From Viola odorata (taxonomy: Eukaryota; Streptophyta; Magnoliopsida; Malpighiales; Violaceae): a DNA stretch of 64,000 bases. The DNA is taken from the NCBI GenBank assembly GCA_963691705.1, contig OY829541.1, positions 67,675,189 through 67,739,188 of the forward strand, read 5' to 3'. The translations under genes were made by a program, and so were the position numbers. The first letter of the stretch is position 1. Every line of letters starts with the position of its first letter. Below are positions 1-13,000 of the stretch, piece after piece. Below the pieces are notes generated by a model, which was not told where the DNA came from, did not search any database, and saw nothing but the letters and a program-made list of their open reading frames with translations.

Positions 1-1195
1 GCCTTTTTGGTTTGTGTTAGGAATTTAGGTAACCTCAATTTGTTTTTACTATACCTTTTCTTAACCTCCTTTTGTTTGGTCTTTTTCTCTTCTTTTTTAT
101 TTTCATTATTAAAAAGCTAATTATCTTTTATCTAAGTTTTATTCTTACGGAATAAATCTTTACGACGTTACGTATAAATTTACATTTCAAAAGTATCTGT
201 TGCCCTAATTATGATAAATAACTATAGGTGGTAGCATTAATTTCCAACTGTTAAAAGGGAGAGGCGTTTTCTTATTCTAGGAAAAGATTGCAAATTAAGA
301 ATTATGATATGATGCCAAGTGGTCACTAACGTGTGCTTCCCTTGATGGTTAAAAATATTAAACTTGTGACGAGCCACCTTTGAACCTTTGATAAATGATA
401 TGTGCTGTGAACCTTCTTGATTTCATATCACCATGAACCTTGCTTATATGTCTTGATCCTTGACTTTGTGAATAAAAACATATAGATATTGACTTGTTGA
501 TGATATGCCAATTGGCCATGTCACAAGTATTTGGACATTTTAAAACTTATAAATACCGTTCCCCACCCTACCATAAATTGAAAGCATAATCTTTTTTATA
601 AGAAAATGTACGTATTAATTATCAATTGTGTTACGGTGTCACGATAAAATCATATTTTCTTATATAGGCGTAAGTATAGGATACTGATTTTTAATTTTTT
701 TTCGAAAGGGTATGATGCTGATTGTTTTGTTGTCGTTGAATGGTGCTGAATTTTTTTTTAAAATCTACTAGTTAATAGTATCATCATTAATAATGATTAA
801 AAGCAAAAAGGGCTAGACGTGACGTGATAGCTCTAAAGCTGGTTTCCTTGTTTTCATCCTTGACAAATGGAACTTGTTACCATTTTTTTTCCGTCGATCA
901 TTGTATTAATTTAATTGGGTGTGGCTCGTGCGGGGCTCCATGCATCTTAACCTAACCATGTTGAAATAATTGGCTTTCCAAGTCCCTCTTTTATTTATTT
1001 ATATATATAAATTTCGACGGAGTATTAATCTCGTTACGAGTATTGAATTAAAGAGTGAAACTATCGAACTATTCATATTAAATATTAATTGATTTTTTGT
1101 CCGTTGACAAACAACAAATGTATAGAAACAATTTCCATCCAAGAGACACATCATACCATACACTAAAGCCAATAACGGCAATTACAATGATATAG
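1..1195. other. intergenic, AT-rich, no gene seen
   Basis: No open frame with recognisable homology and no splice-linked exons on either strand. Several long T and A runs. Nothing further can be supported. Confidence 0.6.
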
Positions 1196-1458
1196 TACTC
1201 CCTCTGGTTCCTAATAAATGACTTCCTCGCATCCCAATATTCAGTAGGTAACGCATATCGAGGAGGCCGGATGAGGTACTATTTGACCCCAAAAAATCCG
1301 AAATTTTTTGTGAACGTACGTTAATGCTTAACGTACTTCTCAGAAAAAATTTGGGGCAAAATTGTCTCAAATAGTGAGTCTACCGGCCGTTTTACCATAC
1401 GTGCCGAAACAGTAAAAGCAAATGCTAAAACGACGTTTGTTTCGAACCGGAGGGAGTA
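1196..1458. mobile_element. Stowaway-like MITE (Tc1/mariner)
   Basis: Terminal inverted repeats start CTCCCTCTGGTTC on the left and end GAACCGGAGGGAG on the right, each flanked by a TA dinucleotide (1196-1197 and 1457-1458) that fits the TA target duplication of Tc1/mariner elements. The CTCCCTC terminus is characteristic of plant Stowaway MITEs. The element is about 259 bp, has no transposase frame, and holds a central palindrome around 1313-1337 (GAACGTACGTTAA / TTAACGTAC). It would have moved using a transposase supplied from elsewhere. Confidence 0.8.
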
Positions 1459-1636
1459 GGTAATAAGAAATTTGAACTATTTTTTTCTTTTTTTTACACA
1501 CTTTTGGCGGGTAAACCACACGAATATAAAAAAATAAAAATAAAATTCTCTTCTATTTTATTCGAAACTCTTAAAATTGAAATGATTTGTTCATTAAAAT
1601 AAATATTTATTTAGTTCAACTAATTATGTATGTAGC

Positions 1637-1693
1637 GCATGTTTCAACCATAACTAATGTATGTATAATCATGCATGTTTCAACCATAACTAA
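1637..1693. repeat. short direct repeat, 21 bp twice, 36 bp apart
   Basis: GCATGTTTCAACCATAACTA occurs at 1637 and again at 1673, separated by a short AT-rich spacer. It lies about 750 bp upstream of the golgin gene. No function is evident. Confidence 0.7.
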
Positions 1694-2432
1694 ATAATGT
1701 CACCTATATTCATATTTTCTTGGGTTTTATGTTTTGATGGAATTTTTAAAAAAGAATGACTATTCTAATATTATTATTTTTTGCTTAAAATTCAAACTCC
1801 AAATCTTAATTAAAGGTAAATAATTCTCTTATCAGTTTAATTTTTTAAGCTGGATTAAGTTTTCTTAATCACAGAGTTTAAGAATCACTGAAACGGACTC
1901 CATCAATACTCGGGCCGGATCCCACTGGAAGCCCAATTCACTGAATTACATTTTAAATCCAATAGTATTTTGGGCCTATAGGTCCATCCAACACTTCTCT
2001 GCTGGGTCCTTTGGTGACCAAAACTAACGGGTGAGATCGTCATCAGTTTGTAGTACAGAGTTTTCAAGCTTTGCAGACCTTTAGACACATCTCGTTCTTT
2101 CAATCTCCAGTCTGTAAACTGTGAAATCACTAATTCTAAAGTGGGTCTTTCGTATCATCCAATTTGTGCTTTTCTTTGGTGGAAAATAAAAAAGAAGAAC
2201 CCAATAGAAGTCCACGTGAGCCACAGATCCAGTTGCAATCAGCCCTTTTCCTTCTGGCTCGATCTCTTCTCACTTCCTGGATCGTTTTGAGGTATGATCC
2301 TGTAATGAGTACTTTAAATTTGGTTCAAAGCTGCAAACTTTGTGTTTAATTGCTATCTGGTTTGTTGTAGGTTATTGTTTTTTTTTTTTTGAGAGAGGTT
2401 ATTGTTATTGGATATTAAGCTGAGGGAGCAAC

Positions 2433-5400
2433 ATGGATTTGGTGTCTGGTTACAAGGTAATAAATCATCTTCTTCTAATTCTGACAAGTTATTGAGGTGT
2501 TAAGTGTAAATTTTATTGCATGTTAGGCGAGTCATAGCGTTTTGGTACTTTTGAGTTTGCGATTGCGTGAGCATATAGTGGCAAGTGGGATGCTTTACTT
2601 AACTGGCTTCCATTCTTGGTGTATGAATGTGTTCAGGGGATGGTTGGGCTTGTTTTTGGCAATGAGAATTCTTCGTCGAACGAAGATAGGTCAGTTCATA
2701 CCCTTTGTTTCGTTTATACCATTCCGAGGTTCAACATTGTGTTTGGTTGAACATTTGTTTTTTTAGCATCAAAACGAAGTTACTTTTAGTTTATGGAAGA
2801 TTGGTCTGTAGTTTTTTGCTTATATTTTGTTTATTTCTGTTTCTTAACGGAAGTCAATTTGTGTTATTTATGTCTTCTGTACCTCAAGCTATGTTGAACG
2901 GCTGCTTGATCGAATAAGCAATGGTGTCCTGGCAGAGGACAGGAGGACTGCCATGGCTGAGCTTCAGTCTATTGTTGCTGAAAGTCGTGCTGCACAGCTA
3001 GCATTTGGAGCAATGGGTATTTTTCTTGTATAAATAAGTTGGTGAGTGTCTCATCAGTGTCATTGTTTTACTCTTAATGGATTTAATTTTCTTGCAGGAT
3101 TTCCTGTACTTATGAGTGTATTAAAGGAGGAGCGAGATGCTGTTGAAATGGTATCCAACCAACCTCTCTCTCCCCTAAGTTTTTCATAAATATAGATAAT
3201 AGCAAGCCACTTCACCGAAATTTGTACAACTGTTGGGTCTGGCATTTTTTCCATCGACTCTATCCTAATACGTTTCTTATAAAATTTTGAGATTTCATGT
3301 TTCTTCCTGAAACTGAATTGAATTCATGAGATATTTATTTTTTAAAGTGATATTGTATGGTCTCTATCTAAGCTTTTATGGCCATTTCTTAAGCACATTC
3401 ACTTATGCTGATTATTGCAAAATTTATTTTGTTGGAACTACACAGACCCACTTCATTATCTCTTAAAAATAATTGTCCCTGATGCAGATTCGAGGTGCCC
3501 TTGAGACTATTGTAAGTTCTTTAACTCCTATTGATCATGCAAGGGGCCCCAAGAATGAAGTCCAGCCAGCTTTAATGAATACTGATTTGCTTTCTCGTGA
3601 AGTAGAAAATATTTCTCTTCTTCTAAGTTTGTTGGTGAGATTTCTTCTTTACAAATTATACTTCTTTATCTTAATTTGAATCTTCTAGGTAGCAGCATTT
3701 TCTTTTTATAATTTGTTTTTTGTGCTATGACAGTCAGAAGAAGATTTCTATGTGCGGTACTACACACTTCAAATTTTGACTGCACTCCTCAGTAATTCTC
3801 AAAATAGGTATGAAAATTTACAACTTCCCAATGCTGTCTCACTATGCTGGAAAGACTTTTTAATTAGTTCCTCTTCAGGTTACAGGAAGCCATTCTGACC
3901 ATTCCTCGTGGTATAACACGGCTCATGGATATGCTCATGGATCGTGAGGTCCAAACTCTTTCACAAAACCACTGATTTTAGATGAATGAACCGTGCCTTA
4001 GCTGTATGAAGTGTTTGGTTTTGGTTTTGTACTATTCCTGAAAATTTAATGGTCTACATTGGTAGGTTATACGAAATGAGGCTTTGCTACTTCTTACTTA
4101 CCTGACCCGGGAAGCTGAGGTCAGATTTTCTTTTTCAGTTGTCATCTCTTCACCTTATTTTGGTTTTCTTTCTCATATTTGCTTTACTTATTTCTGGATA
4201 TGCATATGATTTTCTGCTGACTGATGTAACTTAATGTGATTAGGAGATTCAAAAAATAGTGGTCTTCGAAGGTGCATTTGAGAAAATTTTTAGCATTATC
4301 AAAGAGGAAGGAGGTTCAGAAGGTGGTGTTGTTGTGCAGGTAATTCACTTTTCAATAGATTTTAGAGCTTGTTTGTATTGGCTTGTTCGTAGATGGTTTT
4401 TTGCAAGGTCAAGAGCTAATAAAATAATAATAAAAAGAAAGAGATGGCTTTTCCCTAAACCCTTGGCATGCCACAGGATTTTCCCCCTTCACTCTTTGAG
4501 ACTCAATTAGTATTCATCTTTCCCTCAGTTCAGTGTTGCAAGGATTTGGACTCACTGACTAATATTAAGTTTACCTCACACCACTTGCCCAATCCGTGGC
4601 TTAGTTTTCTACGCATCTAGATAGGGAGATTATGAACTTCAGCCTGTCCTTTTAGAACTAGGGAAGGACAGGGCGTGTTAGGCAGACGATTGTAACGCCT
4701 TATTTTACACCTTGATTGGTCACCTTAGCTGAATCTGTTCTCAGTGAGAACTATATCATTAGTTAAAATGAGTAACTTCCTAAAATGGCTGGCTTTCTAT
4801 GTTGCATATGAGGATGTTTTAACCATTAGATTGAAATTTGCATTCAAAGGTATTGCATTCTTTTTCCATATATGCCCAATAAACTATGTTCTGCAGTGTG
4901 GAAAGAAAGAAATCCCTCAGTTGTTTTGGAATCTGTTCTAAGTTATTGCCATTGGATAGATCATGCTGTTAAGATACTCTTATGCTGGTAATTGTGCAGG
5001 ATTGTCTTGAATTGTTGAACAATCTACTTCGTAGCAATGCATCTAATCAGGTTTGTAGTGTCTGGTATTGATGTTAGATTATTACTTTCTTATCCAGGTA
5101 CTAATTGATTCTGTGTTCTTTAGGTATTGCTAAGGGAGACAATGGGGTTTGATTCCATAATATCAATCTTGAAGCTACGGGGAAGTTCTTACAAGTTTAC
5201 CCAACAAAAGGTTAGATAATAGATGCTCAAATTCATTTTTTTTTAATGGTTTTTCTATAGTTTTACTGCTGTAGCTGATTGAATAAGGCTTCGCAAAGCT
5301 TACTGGTGATTTTTGTCCTTCTGGGAATAAACATGTTGCCTCAGTAGACAATAAATCTACTTGCTGCCTTAGAGACCATTAATTTGTTAATGATGGGAGG

Positions 5401-8400
5401 TTCAGATGCTGATGCCGGAAGAGATTCAAATAAGCTGACAAATAAAACAGTCCTGGTTCAGGTTTGTTATTACCAGTCTTCTTGCACAGATGATTTTTGA
5501 GGCTAGACCGATTATTAATTCTAATCCTATTTTATCTGAGTGCAGAAAAAGGTGTTGGATTGTCTTCTTATGTTGGGTGTTGAGAGTAAATGGACCCCTG
5601 TTGCTGTACGCTGCACGGTATGATATCTTTGTTGGACATTCTTACTAGTATTATCACTGTAAAAAAAGCAACTTAGCCTTGAATTTTGGAACCTTTGAAT
5701 AGTCTGTAAACTCAGTGGATCTTTCATTTGGTGTGTATCATGTGGGGGCGCTTTGCTGTCTGTAATTACCGGATGATCAACTTGTACTGAATTGTTTGTG
5801 CACATGTTTTTCCCTTTGAACATGAGTAGTTACAGAGGTCTGCTTATTTACTTCAGATTATTGACTTTGACAGGCACTGCGTTGCATTGGTGATGTAGTT
5901 GTGGGACACCCTAAGAATCTTGATGCCCTTGCTAGCAAAGTTCTTGGTGAGGAGCCACAAGTAGAACTTGCATTCAATTCTGTTCTCCGAATCATTTTGC
6001 GGACATCCAGTGTGCAAGAGTTCATTGCAGCTGACTATGTTTTTAAGAGTTTTTGTGAGGTTGGTTCATGATTTTGCCTTGAGAATAGTATTCTTTGTAG
6101 AGCAGTCATTGCCCATGCTGTCTGTAAACTGTTTGTAATGTTCTATGATCTATTATTATGCACTCCATTGTTCTTGATCTACTGTTTGGGAATCAAAATT
6201 AATAGCTATATATTTGCTCAGAGAAACCCTGATGGCCAAACAATGTTAGCATCTACATTAATACCCCAACCACAGTCAATGACTCATGCACCCATTGAGG
6301 AGGATGTCAACATGTCATTTGGAAGGTTTCAACTGCATTTATTGCTGTTCTTTGTCTACTAGTTTGCCTATTTTCTACCATGCATGAAGTGTGTTATCTG
6401 CTGCTTTTGAATTTCATTACCTGAAGATTGAATTTTGATAGTTCCTATGTTTATTTTGTATGCAGCATGCTTCTGCATGATCTTACATTGGGCGAAAGTG
6501 ATGGTGATCTAGAGGTAAGAATGTTTTAATCTGGAAAAAGAATGCATTGTGGAATTTCTCAAGTAGTTTTATCATCTCATCATAGTTTATAGTGACTAGT
6601 GTGAAAACTGTAGAACATAAGTTTCACCTCTTGAAGTTTCTGCAACTTGGAGCATCTAGCTAATTTCTTAAATTGCAGACTTGTTGCAGGGCTGCTAGTG
6701 TACTTTCTCATGTTCTCAAGGGCAACCATCAGTGCAAGGAAAGGGTATGCAAATTCGTGATTTCTCTATTCTATTTTACAAGGAAATAGGACAAAAATGA
6801 TCATTAAGATGAGCAAAATTCAGGAAGGAGATGCTTCAGGAACTTTACATATTTTTTTGCTTCCTTCTCATATATAACAGTACAAGATTTCACACCTATT
6901 AATGGAGAAAATTTTCAGGTTCTACGGATTGAACTCGAGTCACGCACACCATCCCTAGGAGCTCCAGAGCCACTAATGTACCGCATGGTGAAATACTTGG
7001 CTCTTGCATCCAACATGAGAAATAAAGATAAGTCAGGTACACCAGAGAACTCATATGTTGAGCCAATTATTTTGAAGTTGCTGGTGACCTGGTTAGCTGA
7101 CTGCCCGAGTGCGATCCAGTGTTTCCTAGATTCACGTCCCCATATAACTTACCTACTTGAACTGGTGTCAAATCCATCAGTGACTGCATGCATAAGGGGA
7201 TTGGCAGCAGTTCTATTGGGTGAGTGTGTTATTTACAACAAGTTGAGTGAGAGTGGAAAGGATCCTTTTGCAGTAGTTGATGCCATAAGCCAGAAAGTTG
7301 GACTCTCATCTTTCTTTCTAAAGTTTGATGACATGACAAAAAGCTTCCCTTTCTCCTCAATAGAGCCAGCACAGACTCAGAAACCACTGACAAGATCTGC
7401 AGCTGCTAGTATGACCGAGATCGAAGATATTGATAAGCAGGATTCATCTGATCACAAGAATGAGGATCACCCTATACTCTCATCAATAATTGATACTCAA
7501 TTCGTTAGCTTTGTCAAACAGTTGGAGGCAAGTATCAGAGAAAAAATTGTAGATGTGTATGGTCGTCCAAAAAGTGAGGTGGCAGTTGTGCCTGCAGAGC
7601 TGGAGCGAAAGAGTGGAGAAAGTGACAGAGACTACATTCAGCGGTTGAAATTATTTGTGGAGAAACAGTGCTCTGAGATACAGGTACTACGATATCTCCA
7701 CCTTTTTCCCATCTCTATCTTAACATCATTTATTCTTCTTTAAGATGAAATAAAATGGCCTAGCACTGAATGCCTTGTTTAGTAGAAACTTTCTGGACTT
7801 TGAGGTAAATTGGATCTTGCCACTGGTTCTGGTAGCATCTGTTACCAGAAATTAAAAACTGAGAATTATCTTTGTCCATGAGATAATCTGGACCCTAACT
7901 ACTGTTGCCGATTGAAAATGGACATGATGGATATATTTTATTCTATAAAGAGAGACTCTGGATTGAATTGCAGAAGCTTCACCTAATACGTATAATTGTG
8001 TTACTGTTGGCAGAACAAACAGTCATGTCATAATGCATGGCTTGCCAGCCTGTATTTTCTCTTTGTGATGCTTTGATTGGTCATAGAACTGATCGTTGTC
8101 ATTGCGCGAGTCACAACCTGTTGAACTGTTATTTTATCCCTCAGTCATTTACTATAACAACTTTTATATTTCATGTGGTACATGACAAGGATTCTCAAGA
8201 CGAAGTATTTGATTTGGTGATTTATTTTTCTTTTATCTTAGAGCCTTTTGGGTCAGAATGCGACGTTAGCTGAGGACCTAGCCAAGTCAGGTGGGGTTGG
8301 TTCTTCTCAATCTGAGCAAAGGGCAAGTGGTGGTCTTGAGAGAGTCCAGTTTGAGGCGCTCCGACGAGATCTCCATGAAGCATCTCAGCGGATAGAGTTG

Positions 8401-8793
8401 CTCAAGGCAGATAAGGCCAGAATCGAATCTGATGCATCCATGTACCAGAATCTGGCTAGTAAAATGGAGTCTGATTTGAAGAGCTTATCCAATGCCTACA
8501 ACAGTCTTGAGCAGGCAAATTTCCATCTCGAGAAGGAAGTGAAATCGTTAAAGAGTGGAGGAGCATCAACACCTCCAGATCTAGAGGCAATAAAAGCAGA
8601 AGCTAGGGAAGAAGCACAGAAGGAGAGCGAGGCAGAACTGAGTGATTTGCTAGTATGCCTTGGCCAGGAGCAGAGTAAAGTAGAAAAGCTAAGTGCAAGG
8701 TTGTTGGAGCTCGGAGAGTATGTGGATACACTGCTTGAAGGGATCGGAGATGACGTGGGCCTGCCTGAAGATGATGATGAGGAGGAAGACTGA
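2433..8793 (+). CDS. GC6: golgin candidate 6 (p115/Uso1-like vesicle tether)
   Basis: Nineteen exons with GT-AG borders: 2433-2456, 2637-2689, 2889-3016, 3098-3150, 3488-3634, 3734-3807, 3879-3948, 4066-4119, 4244-4339, 5000-5050, 5124-5210, 5348-5461, 5546-5617, 5874-6059, 6222-6325, 6466-6514, 6679-6744, 6919-7683, 8242-8793. They sum to 2745 nt, 914 codons plus stop, the length I recall for the Arabidopsis protein (also called MAG4). The start MDLVSGYK is followed by GMVGLVFGNENSSSNED. Residues 1 to about 650 form the armadillo-like Uso1/p115 head. The last exon (residues 732-914) encodes a coiled coil with heptad leucines (FEALRRDLHEASQRIELLK) and an acidic tail, PEDDDEEED. Family knowledge: a peripheral tether at cis-Golgi/ER exit sites acting in ER-to-Golgi transport. 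All junctions keep frame, so the gene looks functional. Confidence 0.96.
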
Positions 8794-9220
8794 TGGAGCT
8801 TATATCCATGTTTGTAGTTACTGCAATTTCCTTCATTCAGTTGAATTCTCACTTCTGTACATTTCTGGTTGCATTGTACAGACAACTAAATTATTGTTGA
8901 TGATACCCTTTTGCAGTTGGATTTTACATTGTTGTTTGTTCCAATACTCAGATTTGTAGAATTGTGCTAGTTTTCTTTCGTATAGCTATACAAAACTAAG
9001 TAGGAATTTATTCGTAAAAAGCATAATAGAAACAAACATTCCTCATTCATCACCACAAACCCACAGAGATACAACTACAAGCCAAAAAATCCAAACCACT
9101 ACGATTAAATCTAAAAATCATTTTTTTGGCGGGAGATGGGACTCGAACTCGAATTCTTGTTAATACTTTGCTACCAGTGGATAACAAATGACCATGAACT
9201 CGTAAACCAAAGCCTTAAAA
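8794..9220 (+). other. GC6 3' UTR and short intergenic stretch
   Basis: About 150-200 bp after the stop is T-rich and is probably 3' UTR. The remainder separates GC6 from the convergent LRR/kinase relic on the other strand. No gene seen. No convincing poly(A) signal can be singled out by eye. Confidence 0.5.
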
Positions 9221-9473
9221 TCATTCCCCCTGGTGATCAATGCTTGAGCATACAGTAAGCACCTTGACAAGATTTCGGTGTCTAATGTTCTTCAAAGTTT
9301 CACATTCGGTGATAAAACTCATTAAAGCTCCACGGTGCACAAGATTAAGCACCTCGATAGCCACGAAAGTTCCTTCACCAGCAAGTGCTCCTCCCTTATA
9401 CACAGACCCGAATACCTTTACCAATCACATTAGACGCAGAGAATCCTTTAGTAGCTGCATATAAATTGTGATA
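9221..9473 (-). pseudogene. LRR-XII-type receptor kinase fragment
   Basis: On the minus strand, the frame reading YHNLYAATKGFSASNVIGKG runs into a second frame reading FGSVYKGGALAGEG, then VLNLVHRGALMSFITECE and NIRHRNLVKVLTVCSSID. This is the juxtamembrane region and N-lobe of an EFR/XA21-type (LRR-XII) kinase. A small indel breaks the frame between IGKG and FGSVYKG in the glycine loop. The invariant VAIK lysine is replaced: the sequence reads VAIEVL. The C-lobe and catalytic loop are absent. It cannot encode a kinase. It directly follows an LRR fragment in the same orientation. Confidence 0.85.
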
Positions 9474-9480
9474 TCATCGT

Positions 9481-9950
9481 GGGTAGTGAGGAGTTAAAAT
9501 AATTCCAACCACGGTACACTTCCCTATGTGAGCTCATGTTTTGAAGCTCTCTAGGGATTGAACCTTGGAATTCATTACCCTCTAGATTAAGCGAATTCAA
9601 AGTTTTAAAACCAGAAATCCAACTGAAAAAAGAATTCAAAGTCTGAATCCTGCTGGCCCCAATGGTTGGAAGACAGAAGGACGGAGAGGGATGATGAAGC
9701 ATTAACGATATTGAGTAGGCGAGGTTGTGGAGAAGGAAGCTCACAGCAGGGCAAGTGTAATCCTAGCAATGAAGGGAATGTGGTGGCTACCTCTTGGACA
9801 TATCAAGAAGCTTGAGAGGAGAAAGTCCAGACAGCCAATGCAAATTCTCAACGTGTGAGCCATAATACTGCCCATAAAAATAATAACCATCGTTACTTAG
9901 ATTAAGGTATTGGAGATTTGAGAGATTCCCATGTTCATGGATCTGTGACT
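9481..9950 (-). pseudogene. RLP LRR fragment
   Basis: Minus-strand frames read LNSLNLEGNEFQGSIPREL and LQNMSSHREVY, and further upstream SNLQYLNLSNDGYY and HVENLHWLSGLS. These match residues of about 190-340 in the intact RLP next door, with frame breaks and lost segments. The fragment ends abruptly at about 9481 against kinase sequence and at about 9950 against the 3' flank of the intact RLP. It lacks a signal peptide, LRR cap and membrane segment. Confidence 0.85.
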
Positions 9951-10058
9951 AATATAATAATTCACTTCTAATTAACATGAAATAGAAACATACATTATTC
10001 TAAATACCAAATACATCTCTTAACAAGAAGAAGTTTAAAACATACCAAACCTATATAA

Positions 10059-13000
10059 CTACCACCAGATTCTGTTCCCCAATCTATCCAGGAACAGGGA
10101 ATATGCAAACCTCCAGCGCCTGTTAAGCAACAACGGACCTACAAAACCCCAAAATCCCCCCACAAATCCAAATGCCATGCTCACATAAAACCACATCATT
10201 CCATCTCCATCATCATCTTCACCTCCTTCGTCATTTGCATCATTCGGTATAGCACCATCTACACTGCAGCTGTTAGGAAGAGGATCCCCACAAAGTTCAT
10301 TTCCAGCAAAACTAGAAGCGTCAAAGGTTTGTATTTGAGGGCCAGAAGGAATGCTTCCTGACAATCTGTTATGGGACAGATTCAAGCGACCAAGGGATGT
10401 CAAGCTTGATATACTCTGCGGAATCTTACCGGAAAGTTGGTTCACAGAAAGATCTATAGATTCTAGTTCTTTCATGAAACCAATATTCTTTGGGATTCCC
10501 CCACTCAAAGCATTCTGTGACAAATTCAAAGATTTCAGAGCACAAAGGTTTGTTATTTCATCTGGAATCTTCCCACACAATTTATTATTCGAAAGATCCA
10601 AGCTTCTAACAAATCCAAGATTCGTGCTGTACTCTAGCATATTCCCTTTCATTTGAAGTAACATAGTCTCTAAATATCCTGGACCATTTTCAAGATGAAT
10701 GACCCCAGTAGATTCATTCATTTTGGTCATTGCAGATAAGTTGCCAAAGCATGATGGTATGGTCCCATCGAAAAGATTATTTGCAAGGTCCAAAATGTGC
10801 AAAGATGTCGCATGACAAAGCTTCTCTGGAATTGAACCACTAAGCTTGTTCGAATGCAAAGTAATAATTTTCAAACCCGAAAGTGATCTTGCACTAACAA
10901 AGCTTGAAATGTTTCCCACCAGTTCATTTTCGGCAACGTCAATTGTGATCAATTTTGTATACTTGTTAAATGACAGTGAAAGTTCTCCTGAAAAACTGTT
11001 GTTGCGGAGGTGTAACACCTCGAGCCAACGTAAAGTGCCAATGGATGCAGGAATGGTACCGTTAAGTTTGTTGTTGCTCAAGTTAATGACCACCAAATTA
11101 GGCAAAGCTGCCAAACAATTTGGTATCTCCCCATATAAAAGATTTTGACCCAAGTTAAGATGTTGAAGATAATTTGGCATGCTGTGGTGCGTGTTGGGAG
11201 GACATAAGAGTTTTGAGATGGAACCTGAGAATGAATTGTTTGAAAGATCCAACGCAGCCAAAATGGAAGAAACAAAAGGTAGCGGACCATGGAAGCGATT
11301 TGAACTCATGTCCATTATAGAAACTGTGTCTGAAGGAAAAAACTGAGCTAGTGTGCTTGGAAGCACTCCATGGATTTGGTTGTGAGAGAGATTTAAATAG
11401 GCGACGTTGGAGGAGAGATTCCAAAACCAAAAAGGAATGGTACTTGAAATACCAGAGCTTGACAAATCGAGATGTGTTAAAGACTTGAGTGAGCGAAGCC
11501 ATGTGGGGAATTGAGGCCCAATGTGCCAAGATCCTAACTCCAAATAACGCAAGCGACCAAAAGGAGGAATCCAATTAGGACTAACTCTCAACTTCAATTG
11601 GTTCCTGGATGCAGAAAAAGCCCACACATCTTTGAGATTCTCAAAGTGAGCTTCCCAAACGTCACCAGCTAATGAGTTGCTATCAAGAGATAATTCATTC
11701 AATTTTTTAAGCCTTCCGAGACTGACAGGAAGGGTTCCATTCAATGAGTTCTCGGAAAGGTATAGAATTTTCAAGGACATTAACAAACCGAAATGCTGAT
11801 TTGTGGTAGCCAGATCACCAAATAGTTGACAATTCTCCAAAAACAACTCCTCCAGCCCATTTGAAACGCATCCAGGCAACGACAAAATTTCAAAGACTTG
11901 ATTGATGTCCTGCCTCAATTTCACACCTGACAAATCGAGTTCCCTCAAATTGCACAGATTCTTGAAAGACTTTGGAATCCCTCCTTCAAGTTCTAATCCC
12001 GACTGTGAAGACATGACTAGAGAGATTAGAGAAGGCATGTTCCCGATGGCACTTGAAATTTTACCTTCCAGGTTATTGCCACCGAGGTTGAGGTGCTCAA
12101 GACGGGTCAAACGATATAACCAGTCAGGTATAGGAGAATTGAACTGGTTGGAAGATAAATCAAGTTTCTGGAGGGAAGTCATGTTTTGAATCTCATCAGG
12201 AATGGGACCTTGAAACTGGTTAACAGACAGATCAAGGACAGAGAGTGATGAAAAGTTCTTAACACTACTACTACTGCTACTCTGGTGTTGAAAGCTTGAC
12301 AAGAGATTTTCAGAAAGGCTGAGCACCTTAAGTTTGGTATGACCATATAAACAGTTGGGTATTGAGGAGTTAAAATAATTCCGATCAAGGTACACTTCCC
12401 GAAGTGAGCTCATGTTTTGCAGCTGTCTTGGGATTGAACCTTGTAATTCATTACCCATTAGATTAAGAGATTTCAAAGTTTTAAGACCGAAAATCCAACT
12501 TAAAAAGATTGCAATAGAGTTGTGAGACAAATCAAGGATGGAGATGGAAGAAGCATTGATATTATTAGTAAGTAAATGTGGTTGTTGAGAAGGAAGTTGA
12601 CAGTTGGACAAGTGCAATTGTAGCAAAGATGGGAGTGTGGTTAGCATCTCCTTGTCCCAATTCAAGACTTTGCTGAGATTCCAACCACTCAAATCAAGAA
12701 ACTTGAGAGAAGAAATGCCAGATATCCACTGCAAATTCTCGACATGTGCATCAGGAAGATAATAATAAGCATTGTTACTTAAATTAAGGTATTGGAGATT
12801 TGAGAGATTCCCTAATTGATGAGGAATCATTCCTCCAAATCCGGCATGAGAGAGGTTAAGGGATCTTAAACTCCTCATTGAGCCAAGAAATGAGGGGATG
12901 CGGATCCCTCCAAAATCATTGTAACTTAGGTCCAAGTACCTTAAATGCTTCAAACTCAGCAAAGCAGAACTGACTTTACCTCCAAATAACGTCTTCATGT

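Noticed and set aside
8496..8885. 129-codon minus-strand frame with a serine run
   Set aside because: It is antisense to the acidic GC6 C-terminus; the serine run is the complement of GAT/GAG codons.
9125..9215. tRNA-like or SINE-like patch (GGGACTCGAACTCGAATTC)
   Set aside because: It resembles the B-box and T-arm region only; no cloverleaf or acceptor stem could be drawn.
10351..12189. Open frames on the plus strand across the intact RLP
   Set aside because: They are shadows of the repetitive LRR codons on the minus strand. The same peptides recur opposite every RLP copy and have no domain of their own.
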